DNA of 64,000 bases from Pocillopora verrucosa (GCF_036669915.1 NC_089316.1:25144493-25208492), one strand, 5' to 3'. Shown: positions 24,496 through 37,900, numbered from the stretch's first letter. A program made the numbers and translations. Notes: a model not told the origin generated them from the letters alone.

Positions 24496-27400
24496 TTGCC
24501 GATATGTTACATTGTACATAACAACTATAACTTCGTAGTGCGGTATATACAAGCAAGGTATTGTAAGTAAGGAATCCGTCAGCTAATTATTCAATATAAT
24601 ATCAGAATAGAACTCTGACATAAAGGCCACGAAAAAAAAAAAAAAAAAACCAAAACAAAACAAAACGATAGTCAGGGAAGTAAGTAAGTCGCTCTCTCTA
24701 GTGACGAGAGTCCTAATTTGTTTCAAGTTTTTTCAGCTGCTAATACTAAACCTTAAGTTGGTTTGTTAGTGCATTGTCTGTGATTTGAGACCAGAGCCCG
24801 GTTTCTATACAAGAAACTATTGAACGTTGAGGTTTTGATCTGCTATTTGTAGATGCATATGCATTTTGAATTAATTTCTGCTAACTCATGATTACCAAAC
24901 GTAAAGCATTTCATGTTCTTAGAAAGTTAATTTAATTGATGAATCCATGGTATGACATTTGCATCTGCTTTTAAAAAGATGGAAACGGCCAACATTTAAA
25001 GCTTGTAATTAAAGCTCTCCGTGGAGATTGAGACCATATTAATCTTAGCATGTCTCTTTACAGCGTAGGTCTGTGTAAAAAGAAAAAAGAAAAAAAAACA
25101 CTTTTGGCATCCCCCCCTTAAAAAACCAAGCAAAGTTGAGGCTTTGTAATTTGGTCGATATAGTCTCTTAACATCGCCTTAGGGGTTACTGTACTGCCTT
25201 CGCTCTGCAAAGCACTACAGGGATAGGATAAAGGACAGAGTGTTAAGACTTCCCGTGGCATACGCATGCCTGGGCCATCTAAGGACTTGGCGTAGCCTGG
25301 CTGCCTAAAGCAGTTTAGCTCCAACCCATTTTGTTTCCTTCTTTTTTTTTTTTTTTTTTCGTGCATTTTGGACTGTCTGTCTCTTGTTATCACCTTTTAA
25401 TAAAGCAAAAACGAAAGAAATTTGGACGAAAGACATTCAAAGAACCCAATACTTTTCCACTCGAGAGACTGATAAAGCAATATCAATTATCTACTGTACT
25501 ACACATTTTGCTTCCGCTGAACATAAACTGATAACGGCAAGTAAATTAATCTTCCAAAAAAACATTATGTGTTTGCGTGACAAGCATTTAGCATTTTAAT
25601 TACTATTTCAATCATACTGCCTCAGGTCATTGACATAAAGACCCTGACAGCTTTCAACTGAAAAAAAAACACAGAATGGTAGAATTAGAATATTAGGTAT
25701 CTTTTCTTCACCGCGTCTGTATTGTATTCTGTTTGATTTATCGCCGGATACCCGATAGTCACAAGAACAAGTTCCAGTTTGATTTGCATGAGAAAACTGA
25801 AAATAACACTGAATCTAAATTAAATGCCATATTATGGAAAACCATATCTTTTTATAACTATTTCATTATTAGTGTACGGGGCGATATTAATCTATCCATA
25901 ATCATAATCATCCACCTGTTTTTGTCTGTAATTATGACAATGTGACATTAGAGATGTTATTATGAATCTACGAGCTGAAAAGCTAATTCTTTTTAGGCCA
26001 TGAGGGGAAAAGATTCGCACTCAAATCGTTTATAGTCTCACTCCGCATTAAGTGAGATTTTCACCAAATCATTTTAACATCGCTGTGTAGGACCCTAAGT
26101 GAAGCAGTCTGAATAAGTGCACTTCGCGAGGCAAATTCGCCGCTCTCAATATTCTCATCGATAATTTGGATCCTTGAATGTTAAAGAAGAACCCCCTCTT
26201 CTGGACGAAACCTTTCGACGATATGCTTTTGCATGGAATCTTAATCATTTTTGGTAAGTACTTATATGAAACCAATTCGCTGTAGTCAAGCAGTTTAACT
26301 AGCTTCCTGTTATGTTTTCTTCCTGATACCATCACAATATGTTTCCCAAATTTTTTGATGCAATTGATCGACGTGAAGTCTGGTACGAAAAAAGAAAAAG
26401 GAAGAGATGAAAACAATTTTGAAAGCCGAGAGCTTTTTTTTAAAATTTCTCCAGATTGTTCCCTTTGTCATATCATAGCTATAGCTAAATCGAAAGACAA
26501 ACACGATGTAATTTAGGTGGCGAAACCGGAACACAAGAGATACCCCCTTTCCTAAAATTCTTGCCCAAACGTTATTGATTTTCTCTGACCTATTTTTATT
26601 TTCCACGCGGAAATTGAGCACGACCGTCTTATATTCATTTCCTTTCTTGTAGTAAACGTAGTCGTTCGTTAGAGCGAGGTGACAATGGAACGGCTTTCTC
26701 TATTTAAGCAGATGTACTTTCTAGACCGTTCTATTGATTTAAGCGCTCTCTTACGACGGAAGCCTTTCAAGCAATAATTAGACCAGAAAACAGAAATCGA
26801 TCTGAAATGTTTCAAATATATGAGTCATTATAGTAATAAGTTACGAGAATTGTGCTAGGTTTTTTTTTTTTCTGGGCAATTCGACTCTCAAGAAAAACTA
26901 TACCGATGTCCCGGTATAGTTTACATAACAGGAACACTGAATTCTGACGGAAACATAGGCATACAGGGCCCTATAAGTTATCAAGGCCTCTTCAGGATCT
27001 CATGCTTCACTGGGTAAAGCTTACGATACCGTTACATTTTCTTTTAGTTATCTAGTTAGAGGCAATCTCTGAAAATTCCACCTTGCGTCCCTTGCTATAG
27101 ATGCTTCGTTTGATATACAAAAAATAAATAATAATAATAATAATTAAAAAATTTAAACATTTCCAGTTTTTTTTATTTTGACATGAGGATTCAAACTCGG
27201 CACAATTCCTTTGACTAGTTAATCTCTCACTTCATGTTCGTTTTAAAGGATCCTTCGACCACAAACATTGCGCGCTTATTCTGCTATTTTCTATGCTATC
27301 TAAACTCGTGAAATTTTCATTGTGGTCTATCATCCAACCGCATCAGAGCGATTTAGATATATTAAGGTCTTAGATGGTTGTGGCAGTCTTCTGAAATTAT

Positions 27401-28157
27401 GAGTTGTTTATTCTAGACACATATCTTAGTTTCTCGCAATTTCCTCGAGGAAACTTCTTGTATCTGGAACCGCCGATGGCTTCTCGCGTTCCTTCACTTG
27501 AAAGGCTTAAAGCCACGGAGAGAACGAAATGGATTTTACTTCAAAGGCCACATTCTACCTGTGGAATGGCAGGAAGTCTTGGCTAAAAGGTTCAAATAAG
27601 AGCCAATTTGTAGAGATTTTATTGCATCAAAGCGTCGACAAACTCCGCGCGAGGTGCAGGACACAAGAAGCAAATGACGAGTCAAAAAAGTATTACTACT
27701 GCCATTCGCAAGCCATTTTAAACTTCTGCCCTCAGGGTAGCTCCGACCAGGATATGTTTTAATGACTTTCCTTTCCAAAGTGATTAAGTGCGTTGGTTTT
27801 TAATAAGGTGTCATTTTCTCCACATTGGCGACAAATATCTTCCATTCCCTTCTTTAAGCATATTTTGAAACTCTGTACGTTTCCACCACAAGTGAAGGGT
27901 GTCAGATTTGTTTTTAAGGTGCGTAACGCTCCTCCCTCTACAAATCCTCCCTTTACGACTGGTAAAGCACGACACTTGCAAGGCGTTGAGTGAAATGCGA
28001 ACGATTTTATCAGCAGTTGCCCCTATATGGTTGACTAGGTAGTCTTACGTCTCCTTCTGGTATCTTACTATCTAAGTACTTGTTTTTCTATTGATTCCCC
28101 TGACCCCCTCCCATCTCCACCCCTCAATCATTTCTTTCGGTTTTGTCTTTATTTCAG
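24496..28157. other. Intergenic region between genes B and C
   Basis: Sequence to about 26110 is the 3' flank of B, homologous to that of A. Beyond it I see no convincing gene. The signal-peptide exon of gene C is expected here (it must end in phase 1 before 28158), but I could not identify it with confidence. Local low-complexity AT stretches occur near 27120-27150. Confidence 0.45.
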
Positions 28158-30462
28158 GTGCTATGACTGTGCCAACTTCAGCACGAGGTATGTATTGTTT
28201 TGCTTACAAAAAAAAAGAAAAGAAAATTAGAAAATTATCATTAAGGTTCAACATTGTTCAACTTATTATCCTCTGTCGTCAGAGGTTGTACACTATATTA
28301 TATCTTGCCAGATAAATCATAAAATGCGACCTCGTCCAAAAGATCACTGATTTGTCATTGCTGGTAATTATTCCTACAAAATAGGGGGGACAAGTAAACA
28401 AAGGGAGGTTTCGGCCTATAAACTTTAAAAGGTGGCATCAAACTCAAAGCGGGGCCCATCTTAAACAATTCAGAGAAAATTCAGAAAAAGCTGAGGGTTC
28501 TGAAAACCCTAGTTATCTCTAGCTGGGGTGGAATTCGAGTAGTAAAAGGAAGAAAAATCAAGTGAAAAGAAAGTTCGATCAAGTAAATTTACTCACGGAA
28601 AAATACTAATTTAACAAAAATACAAAAAGTATGTGAACGAACGAGGAACAGCATTGACATTTAAAAATGTCTCCATTTAATGTTTTCGTATCTAACGCAG
28701 ATGGGCATTGCTCCCGCCCTAATGATACACTCGGACCCTCAGAGCTGAACCGTTCAGTCTGTCAGCAGTATGTTAGAAAAATGCCTCAGCAATGGCATAG
28801 GATGAAATGTGGCAATAAAACACCTACATCCATTGACAAAACCTGTTGTCGCTCTTGGTGTGAGCAGTTGACTTCCTGTTTCAGTCAGTTGCCTTTTTGG
28901 AAAGAAGACTGTGTTAGAATGTGGAGATGCAGGGAAAATAAAAACCCTCGCAAACAGATTTCTATTATATTGACAAATACAACAGACTCGTCGTACTTGG
29001 GCAGAATCAAAGTGAAACAGTGCTGGGCGAGGAAACCGAATTTTCCCACCATTAAGATAACACCATCAAGCGAAGTACGTGTATTTGTTTTCTTGTAACA
29101 TTTTTAGTGCCTATTGTTGTTGTTACTTTAATTTCACCCTTTAGAAAGCGTAGAAACCAATCCCACTCTTAGCCCTAGTCGGCGCAGCTATCGATACAAG
29201 TTCGACTCGCAAGCAAATAAGAGGATTGAGCTTGAGTAGAAAATTGGTGCAGTGGCGAGTACGTTTTTCCTTATGTTGTCAATATTTCCTGTGTTATTCG
29301 TATTTGCTATTTATAATTTTGTAATCAGTTATTCCATTCTCAATGCATTATGGTTAAGAATATATGAAAGTCATATATTTGAACTGCGGATAAAGACGTG
29401 AATGAAATGATTCATGACCAGCTCCCAGTTGGCTTGTTAGCTCAGTTGGTAGAGCGCTGCACTGGTTTCGCAGAGGTCATGGGTTCAAATCCCGTACAGG
29501 CCTGAATTGTTTTCAGGCCTTATTTTCACTACTGCCTAAGTAGTGCACATTACTGTGAGGATCACTTTCATTCACGTCAATTCATTATGTTGGTTATACT
29601 TTGCTCAGAAACCATGGCAATAACGTATAAATAGAAGACGTCAGTAAATTAAAACTCCTCTTAAGTTTATTGCTGGTGCCTTGGTTAAAGAAAGCTTTTC
29701 CACAGACTGTGTAGCCCAGAATTTATCAATTCCTTTAATAGTTAGGCTACTTAAGGTTATGTCTAAACCAACTACTGATACCTTATTGAGACTTTTTTTC
29801 GCCTTCTCAGTTTTCAAACCAGAAACTTGTTGCCACCATCCTAAAAGAAGTGATGGGGTCTTCTGGAAATGATGTAAATCAAGAAAAGATGGAACGCGCT
29901 TTCCTCACTATTAGTGATTTGGAGGAGTTCATTGGGAATTATGCTCAAAAACACCTTACTCAGACCGTACCTAAGATGTACAACAGTAGTGAACATGCAG
30001 GTGAGTAGATCTTAAAAGCTGGTTTGGAAGTCAGTTCTTGATTTCAAATTCGAAGTTCAGGATGGATACATGCATCATCCGTGGCAGATTTTATAAACAT
30101 TTGCTAACGCTACTACTTATTCGACGTTTTGGGTATAAGCTTTGTCTGTAGCCACCCTCCAGGGAATCATTTTCGCGACACCTGAAACGTGTTGGACCTC
30201 TTTTAAGGCAGTTTATAACCTATATATATATATATATATATATATAGGAAGTCTGCAAGTCGATTTTCGCGTGGAACAGTGCTCAATACGTTGAAGCAGA
30301 GCAGAATAAATATTATGAGAGGAAAAAAGGACGTAACTACATTTCCCGACAAGCCTGTTTCGTGAATTGCTTCACTCTTCAAACCCCTGAAGAGTGAAGC
30401 AATTCACGAAACAGGCTTGTCGGGAAATGTAGTTACGTCCTTTTTTCCTCTCATAATATTAA

Positions 30463-30514
<52 letters not shown>

Positions 30515-33500
30515 CTTCAATATCGTCATACTTATGAATAAGTCATAAACATGGGAAAATGAATCAATAAACTAATAATATAAAAATAAGAAACCCTTTG
30601 AATTCATTGCAGTGATATGTTTTTTGATTTAAAAATGATCACCAGCAGTTTATCTGAAAATTAAATAGAGAACGCTCCTTTGACTGATAACCCCTGAAAA
30701 CTACTTGCATTTACTACCTCCAAGTGATGATTCTTCAGTTTTTTACTCCTAAAACTTTTGAGGACGATAACTTGTTTATTTTGGCCCTCACGTAAAATGA
30801 GTCGCTGTTTTGCAATTAGATATAATGGTCAGGAAGATTTTCCACGACAATGAGACTGGAGTACAATTTGAGGATGATAAAGGAGAAAACTACGTCAGCC
30901 TTCCTGTTACAGGCTTCGATAAGGGTTGGAGAGCTATATTTTTCACTTTTTTTTAGCATAGAAAATTATATATTTTTCTCTTATTATTCAAATTATTTTA
31001 GCGATTATCTGTGTTCTTGGTCAAAAGGGGACTGGGTTTCAAGTATTAAAGACATCGAAAGTGAATGGCTGATATCTTAAGCTGGTTGTTTTGGTTTTCT
31101 CTTATTTTATTTTCAGTTCATTTCTCCTTTGGTCGAAATCGTTTATTCTTATAACAAAGCTGGGCATATCAATGAAACATGCCAATAAAAGCGCAATGTT
31201 TTAAACCGTGATAACTTGTCCTTTTTTTAAAAACTCTCGAAGTAATACAATTGTTTCTATTATTACATCTTAGGATCAGTTGTACTTTGTGTCATTTACA
31301 AAGATCTCCATAAAGTATTCCTGAAAAACCAGACCGACTCTACTCCTCTCAATAGATTCAGGTGTGCTAAAACTTAGTATTGCATTTCGTATCTTTTCTT
31401 TTAAATTAATCTATTTTGGTGTGCTGATAGCCTACGAAGGGAATGTTAATAGTAAAATAGAAATATCCTCGACTTCAGTTTCCCCTTTGTTTTTGCTTCT
31501 TTCGTCCTGATTCTCTTTTGCTATTTTTTTATTAATTTCTCTTTTTGTCCTTTGTCGGTCCGTTTGTTTGTTTGATTGGTTTTTTTTTTTGAATTTTTTT
31601 TCTTGTTTATTTGTCTTTTGGTTATTCATTAGTAATATCTTATCTGCAACGATATGGCCGAGGAACAACACTTTCAGGAAGAATGTTACATTGAAATTTA
31701 AAAACCTAGCGGTAAGTTACAATTAATCAAGAGAGAGCTCCATCTGAATTCGTAACACTATAAAGGAATTTACACAGATTTTGCCAATTTATCTTCCTTT
31801 TGCATCCCTTTGATCCATTCTTGTCTAGCTACATATTTTGTTGCTGTTTTTTGTTGTTGTTGTTGTTGTTGCTCGTTGTCGTGTGTGCTATTGATTTCGT
31901 TTGTTTGGTTTTGCTTTATTTTAATTTGTTATTCCGTTGTCTTTTTTTCTTTTTTCTTTTTTTGTTTTGTTTTGTTTTGATTTGATTAGATTTGGTTTTT
32001 TTTCCCTTATTATTACTATCATTATTATCAATGTTATCATCACCATCATCGCTATTCTTTTTATTATGATTATTATCGTTACTATTAGTATTATTAGTAT
32101 TATCATCATCTTATCACGTCAAGGTCTTATTTATTTCGTTTTTGGAGTTTCTTTAAAGGAAGAGGAACTAGACCAGAAGTCTTGTGAACAATTCATTGAC
32201 ATGTGTCACAAAGTGATGGGGAAGGGGGGAGGGGGAGGGTTTTAAAAAAATCCGGCGAGAGCACTCCCAACTACACATTAGCCACCAAGTCGCTGCACTA
32301 CGTAATACTAGCAGTACTTTACGGTTTCAGAACGCGTCGAACAGAAGCTGTGTGTTTTGGAATACTTCGGAAAACAGGTGAAAAGCTTTCAATGAATTGA
32401 TGACATCATTCACTTCAAATAATAAATTTACTTAATGACTTTGCTTTTATGCACTGGTACATCACATTGTGTGTTCACCTCTTACTCCTTTCTCTTACTC
32501 ATTATTTTTCTCCTTCTCAGGCTTCCACGTGCCAAGGTCTCTAAAACTGGCTATTGTTTTGTTTCTTATGTTCATTGACTGACTACTTTATGACTGCTTT
32601 TCTAACTGTTTTCTGGTGTCATTCTAGATGGTCCGGACAAGGGTGCCTCCTGCTATCGAGGAACGACTCTTACACCGAGTGTAACTGCAATCATTTGACT
32701 CACTTTGCGCTTCTTATGCAGTTTGACAGGGGAACTAGTGATAACGGTTTAACTAAGGTAAGAATATTGCTAAGCATACATGCATTGATTTCATAAGGCA
32801 CTAAGACTAGATAGCATCGGTGTGGTACTTTTTCATACATTTACATTAATCCAGCTATATGATATGTGGCCCTCTTCCGTTACAAGTATTGAATCACTGT
32901 TTTTGTATTCATTTCTAAGACTGACGAAAAAGCGCTGGAAATACTCACATATGTGGGCTTGTCTTTCTCTCTGGTTGGAATCACTTTAACGATCACCAGT
33001 TATGCTGTTCTTACGTAAGTACATGACATAGTTCCACGCAAGCATTCCAAAGCAAACCGAGGATAAAGACTTAACAAGAAATGATATCAGTTTAAATGTG
33101 CATAGCTAAGATTCCTCTAGGCAGCCAAGTCGAATCATGAAAATATAACCAGGCTTTGTATAAAATGAGGATAGAACTGATGTAGAATAAAATCAGTCAT
33201 TTGCTTTTGACTAGAGACATGAGGGGGCCCTTATCTCAGATTCGAGTGAGTCTAGTCGCTTCACTTGGCGCAGGTCAACTTTTCTTCCTAACTGGAAGTG
33301 GTGCTGTTGAGAACAAGGTGAGATATTATATCAAACGAGAAGACAAGAATCTCTTTCGGTAAATCTTTATGACTTTCAACCAACTCTTAGCTCAAATTTT
33401 TCATTCCTGTGCAGTCTGCCTGTGTTACAGTAGCAGCTTTTGTTCAATATTTCCTAATGGCCGCTTTCTGCTGGATGTTGATCGAGGGAGTTTATCTCTA

Positions 33501-35670
33501 CCTGTTTGTTGTAAAAGTTTACGACATCAACGACAAGATGAAGGTTTCACATGGATTTTCATGGGGTAACTATGAATTAAAAACCCATTCTCTCTTTGAT
33601 AATCTTTTGAAAAGTAAAAGATGAAGATTGCCATCATCATCTTAGACATCATCATCATCATCGTTTGACTCTGTTGTCCCTTCGAATTTCGAATCCACAG
33701 GTCTACCCGCTCTCGTCGTTTCCATATCGTTGGGCATTGCAGCAGGAACCGGGCCGGGGATTAAAAGCTATGTCAGTGAGAAGTTGTAAGAAATAAATAA
33801 TTTTTTTGGCAAGCGATTTCTGTCACGAATCCTGTTTTTTTTGCTTTTTTTTTGTTTTTTTTTGTTTTTGTTGTTTTCTTGTTTGCATTGTTTTAAATTT
33901 TAGTTTTTGTTTAAAGGTTGGCTTGTTTTTGTTGTTTTGTGATTTCTTTGTTGTTTTCAGTTGCAATCAAACATGGAAAGTACTGCGTACATGCATGGAC
34001 AAATAATAATTAATTGATAATTTATCGAAGTTTCGCATAATTAATTTTTATTCAGCTGCTGGATGTCATCCTCTAACGGCATGGTCTGGATATTTGTTGT
34101 ATTCGTTGTGCTGATTGAGTTGGTAAGTTAAATTCCTAAAGGTTTTTTTTTTTTTTCATTTTCATCTTTCACGCTTTGCTTTCGGGTATCTTTGCATCGT
34201 GAGCATTTTCCCCGCCGCTCTTTTTAACCTCTTTGACTCTGTTCAATAGTTTTCAACAAAACATGAAATATATGAAGGATACATTTTGCTTGAGGTGAAC
34301 CCTATCGTTGGGAGATGCCATTAGCGGTTACTGTGCAAGATTTTTAGGTTAGGACTGGTTCGAGTCTCTACCGGGTTATTGTATTGTTTTGTTGGGCGAA
34401 ACGTTTTGCGTTCACAATGATTTTAGCCATCTCCTCCCAGCTGTATAAATATTTACTATCGAATGGTCAAGGACACCAGAAAAATGTCTTGCAGAATGCT
34501 GGGGAAGGGGAAGGGTTAAAATTTTGACGACCATCCGCTAAGGCAAATAGGACCACTTAGCTCAAGTGCAAACTCCTGTTTCCTTTATGAAGTTTGATTG
34601 TTTTTAGATTTTGGTTTTTTTTTTTCATTCTTATCACTTTTTCCAGTTAAACACATTGATCCTGGTGCGAGTTATCAAGGAAATGACGATAATGCAGCAT
34701 GTAAAAGACAAAATCAGCGAACAAATAAGGTAAGTATTTCAGCGGCGCCAGTGGTAGATTCATATAAGTCAATAGCCTCATACTTTGCTGCCTTATACGA
34801 CTAATGTCAACTCACAACAATGGTAAAAGCAAATTATCTTGATTTTCTTTTTTTTTCCTGATTTTATAGGCTTGGTGTCAGGGCATGCGTGGTGATGATT
34901 CCTTTGCTAGGGATCACGTGGCTATTTGGTCTTCTTTCGCCCCTGCATAAAGCGTTTGCGTACATTTTCACAATTTTCAACTCTACTCAGGTAAAATGAA
35001 CACAGCTTTTAGGGATGAAATACGTGCTCATACGATACCAACGTAAAAGCAAATTCCACGGCAAGTTGTACTACCCCTTCCTTACAAGTTTACTAGGTGG
35101 TAAACTTAGTGTAATACAGAGACAAAGTAGAGAACTTGTGATTAATAGCAGTAAAGGTTTGGACATTTTTGCTGCCCATGTACGTTTAATAGTGAGAGGT
35201 TTATGGTTAGGGGGGGCTTAAAAGCACTTTGAATCTACTCAAGGCGTTAATGGGGTTTCTGAAATTGCGATTTAACAGGGCTTCTTAATATTCCTCCTTC
35301 ACTGTGTGAGAAATCCAGAGGTATGTTATCAAATGTTGTTTTAAGTCTCTTTGTAAACTTTATTTTTTTGCTCAGAGTTTTACCTGGCAAGGCTTCTTCT
35401 TTGAAATAAGACATTAAATTCGATGGTTGTATGTATGCGAAGCACATAGAGTTGTACAGTTCTTGAGATCGTTTTGATATCAACTTATTCATGCAGATTA
35501 GATCTCGCTTCAAGAGAAGGATCAACGCTGTCAACCCAACTGCAGATGAAGTAACAGGCGTTAAGCGAGCTTCGCAAGTAAATGAAACAATCAGCGTGAT
35601 ACTGCCAAGGAAATTGAATTTCCAGCCTCCTAATAACCATGAAAGTGGCTTTGGAATCTCTGAGATCTGA
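28158..35670 (+). CDS. Adhesion G-protein-coupled receptor, gene C (first exon not found)
   Basis: Seventeen exons in consistent phase: 28158-28187, 28701-29074, 29811-30000, 30820-30924, 31274-31361, 31633-31711, 32331-32377, 32628-32757, 32920-33014, 33215-33317, 33415-33565, 33701-33785, 34056-34122, 34647-34729, 34870-34990, 35279-35320, 35497-35670. The order matches A and B: Cys-rich module (28701-29074), GAIN-like stalk, GPS ([15 protein letters not shown] in 32628-32757), TM1-TM7, basic tail ending GFGISEI. The small exon after the Cys-rich module in A and B is absent here, and the module ends in phase 0. The TM2 intron has a normal GT donor. The upstream signal-peptide exon was not recognised. 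Introns carry a SINE and a hammerhead-bearing palindrome. The polyadenylation signal is probably at 35789. All exons are open, so the gene looks active. Confidence 0.85.
29340..29590 (+). mobile_element. tRNA-derived SINE in an intron of gene C
   Basis: A tRNA-like head (29431-29503) is embedded in non-tRNA sequence. The segment after it (TTTTCAGGCCTTATTTTCAC) folds back on the acceptor end, and flanks contain ATATATGAAAGTCATATA. The arrangement resembles dispersed tRNA-derived SINEs of corals as I recall them. Boundaries are approximate. Confidence 0.6.
29431..29503 (+). tRNA. tRNA-like sequence, loop anticodon GGU (Thr-like), probably a SINE head
   Basis: 73 nt fold as a cloverleaf: acceptor GGCTTGT with ACAGGCC (7 bp with one GU), D arm GCTC/GAGC, anticodon stem CTGCA/CGCAG with one A-C mismatch, loop CTGGTTT, T arm ATGGG/CCCGT with loop TTCAAAT. 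Pol III boxes are present (TAGCTCAGTTGG and GGTTCAAATCC). A pyrimidine at position 37 and the stem mismatch argue against a working tRNA. Confidence 0.45.
30222..30247 (+). repeat. (TA)n microsatellite, left of the palindrome
   Basis: About 13 TA dinucleotides. A second, longer TA run lies on the far side of the palindrome at about 30465-30511, suggesting that the palindromic element inserted into one TA tract. Confidence 0.85.
30309..30460. repeat. Perfect 72-bp palindrome with 8-nt loop
   Basis: Arms 30309-30380 and 30389-30460 are exact reverse complements around the loop AAACCCCT. The arms include GAAGAGTGAAGCAATTCACG and the complement. The plus strand carries a hammerhead core across the loop and right arm. 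TA repeats flank both sides. It resembles inverted partial copies left by Penelope-like retroelements. Confidence 0.92.
30384..30424 (+). ncRNA. Hammerhead ribozyme-like motif
   Basis: Core elements in order: short stem I strand CCC (30384-30386), CTGAAGA (30387-30393), stem II GTGAA/TTCAC closed by a GCAA tetraloop (30394-30407), GAAA (30408-30411), a 3-bp stem III ACA/TGT closed by GGCT, then the GTC cleavage triplet ending at 30421, followed by GGG that can pair with CCC. This matches the CUGANGA..GAAA consensus with the minimal stem III typical of retroelement hammerheads. Stem I is only 3 bp here, and because the left arm pairs with the whole right arm, activity in place is doubtful. Confidence 0.6.
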
Positions 35671-37204
35671 GTCGTCATCGTAGTGTTGTTCCTCAGCTTA
35701 AATCTGTGTATATCTTAAATTAAGAAAATTTTAGGTAAGGACAACCAGCTTCAGAAGGCTCTGAAAGCTTTGTATCGACCCGAAAAGTAATAAAAGAACG
35801 TCTCAAGTAATCGGTATTTACGGTTTCCTCCTTGTGGAAAAAAGAGCATTGGATATAGTTGTGTTTAGAAGGTCTACATCCAAGGCATCAGTTTACAGAG
35901 TAATGAAACTATCATAAGCCACCACAAATTGTACGGCCCTCACCAAAAGGAAAACACGTTATGCATACCAATGGTAATCAAGATATTATTACTCTTAATA
36001 GAGGCAAGGGTTTAAAAAAAGAAAACAAACAAACACACAAAAAACTATGGATATTTTTTTCTCTTGGCAGTCTCGCTTTTACCTGTGTAGTTGTTTTAGA
36101 ATTTTTCCCTTGGGAGTGGCGGTTGAGAAATATCTCTTCATTAACTCTATGAGTCTCCACTCTGATAAGTCCGTTCCTCCTGAAACACGCACGATAGCTT
36201 GAGAGTTGAGCATCGGACTTTGAATTTTGATAATGCAACTTAATCCATTCAAAAAGCTTTCTCAATTTGTCACATGTCAAAAAAAAAAACTTTATTTACT
36301 TCCTCATTTAAAAATACATGATTAATAACATTTTAATGAGGAGCGTGTAATGCCTCGATCGAATCTTTTCGCGGAATAACAGAAAGAAATTTCAATTAAT
36401 CGCGATTTAAGCCTTTTGTTGTTAACAAATGAACAATCAACCCTCTTTACGTTTGTTATTCTCGTGGTTTTAATTTCACTTGTTAAAATACCAACAAAAG
36501 CAACAACAGTGCTAACTTGTAGCAATTCTCAGAGAAAGATAAGTTTGCACCAATTATGATAATCAAACTATGATTCATTTATCCACCTACTTTTGCGTAA
36601 AGATATCACAAGAAACCAACCATAAACGGCTTATCTGAACGGGAAAAACTTCAATACAAGTGCTCCACCCCCTAAACCAGGGTGCACTTGTCGACCTTTT
36701 GCCAGAAAAGTGCGAATTTCATGCACTGAATCAAAAAGAAAAAAATCCCGAGGTAAACAGCGAAGTAATTGAGTGAAATGTCGGAACAGTCCCGCAGGGC
36801 TCAAAGCCCATTTACTCAATCGAAGTAGTCTGTTGGTGTTGGCGACGACGACTGGTCTCCCTGAAAACCATGTTACCACCAAAAATTCCAGCCCTCTACC
36901 CTCAAGCTTTGGATAAAAACTAGCTCGTAAGAGCCAAAGAGGACTTGTGTGTTTTTTTATGAAGATCCTGAAATTGAATAAGTAGGGGCATAACTCTTAA
37001 TGAGGAACTGAAGCGTAATGGTCACTTTACTTCAAGGAAGCTTTAGAGGAATGAGAAAAAGTCTTGTTAGTTATTTTCGTTCGCTTCTTAGTATTTGAAG
37101 TTGTCCGAGGGCATTCAGAAAGAAAAAACTGGCAAAAAGGCATTGCAGATCCATATTTATTCACATGCAGATCCATTTTGAAACACAAAACACAAATATT
37201 CCCG
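35671..37204. other. 3' flank of gene C and spacer before the transposon
   Basis: Nothing recognisable apart from the probable 3' UTR of C. Short open frames here show no family signature. Confidence 0.4.
35789..35794 (+). terminator. Candidate polyadenylation signal of gene C
   Basis: AATAAA about 120 nt past the stop codon of gene C. No cleavage site evidence. Confidence 0.45.
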
Positions 37205-37453
37205 CACAGGACGAAATCACATGTATCCGTATTTCTGAAACGTGGCGGAAACATGCAACTCCATGTTTCCGTTATGTTTACGTCTTACGGAAACGTGAAA
37301 ATTAAAGTCTACGTGTTTCCGTCACGTTAACGGAACGGAAATGCCAAGTCACGTTTCCGTCATATTTAAGCCAGCACATTTCCGCTGTTGTTCGTTTCCG
37401 TCATGTTTCTGCAAACGGATTTGCAGTTTTTTGCTACATCTTACCAAAACACA
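37205..37453. mobile_element. Transposon terminal segment, right-end type
   Basis: It begins CACAGGACGAAATCACATG and is dense in TTTCCG/CGGAAA motifs. An inverted copy of the same segment lies at 61449-61644, ending ..ATTTCGTCCTGTG. It abuts the left-end segment at 37454, which starts with the same 13 bases, CACAGGACGAAAT. Confidence 0.6.
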
Positions 37454-37900
37454 CACAGGACGAAATTGCAAGAATCCGTAAACGGAAACGTGGCAGAAAC
37501 ATGTTAAACCGTTCCGGAAACACGACGGATAACCTGTGTTTCCGTTACCGGTTTCGTGACGTTTTCTAGCGTTTCCGTTGCTGCGTATACAACGGAACCG
37601 GACCACTTTTTGTGCATGTTTCCGTCAAGTTTCAGCTAGAGGAAACAAATGTTTCCGCAATCGTAATTTCGGGTTTACATTTGCGGAAACACAAGAAAAC
37701 GTTGCGGAAACATGTCTTTTCCATGTTTCCGTTGACGTATTCCGGGCTACTGAATGGGTGATGGAACCTGCGGAAACACAAGAAACCGTTCCGGAAACTG
37801 AGGTCTGTTTCATGTTTCCGCTACAGCTTACGTCTCGGAAACGTGTTAATTCAAATTTATCTTACCCTTGCGGAAACTTTCTAGCTTTGGTAAACCTTTT
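37454..37900. mobile_element. Left end and subterminal repeat zone of a Tnp2-type (CACTA/EnSpm-like) transposon
   Basis: The terminus reads CACAGGACGAAATTGC. The zone holds over a dozen GTTTCCG or CGGAAAC heptamers in both orientations, spaced by tens of bases. CACTA elements are known to carry clustered subterminal binding sites for their TnpA protein, and this zone fits that role. A near-identical copy starts at 57350, where the border with host DNA (the flank of gene D) is sharp and confirms the terminus. Confidence 0.6.

Noticed and set aside
26893..26917. Small palindrome ACTATACCG..CGGTATAGT
   Set aside because: Only about 10 bp per arm, with no repeat partner or context in the window.
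27404..27993. Short plus-strand frames before gene C as its first exon
   Set aside because: None combines a start codon, a hydrophobic signal-like stretch and a phase-1 donor, so no exon was assigned.
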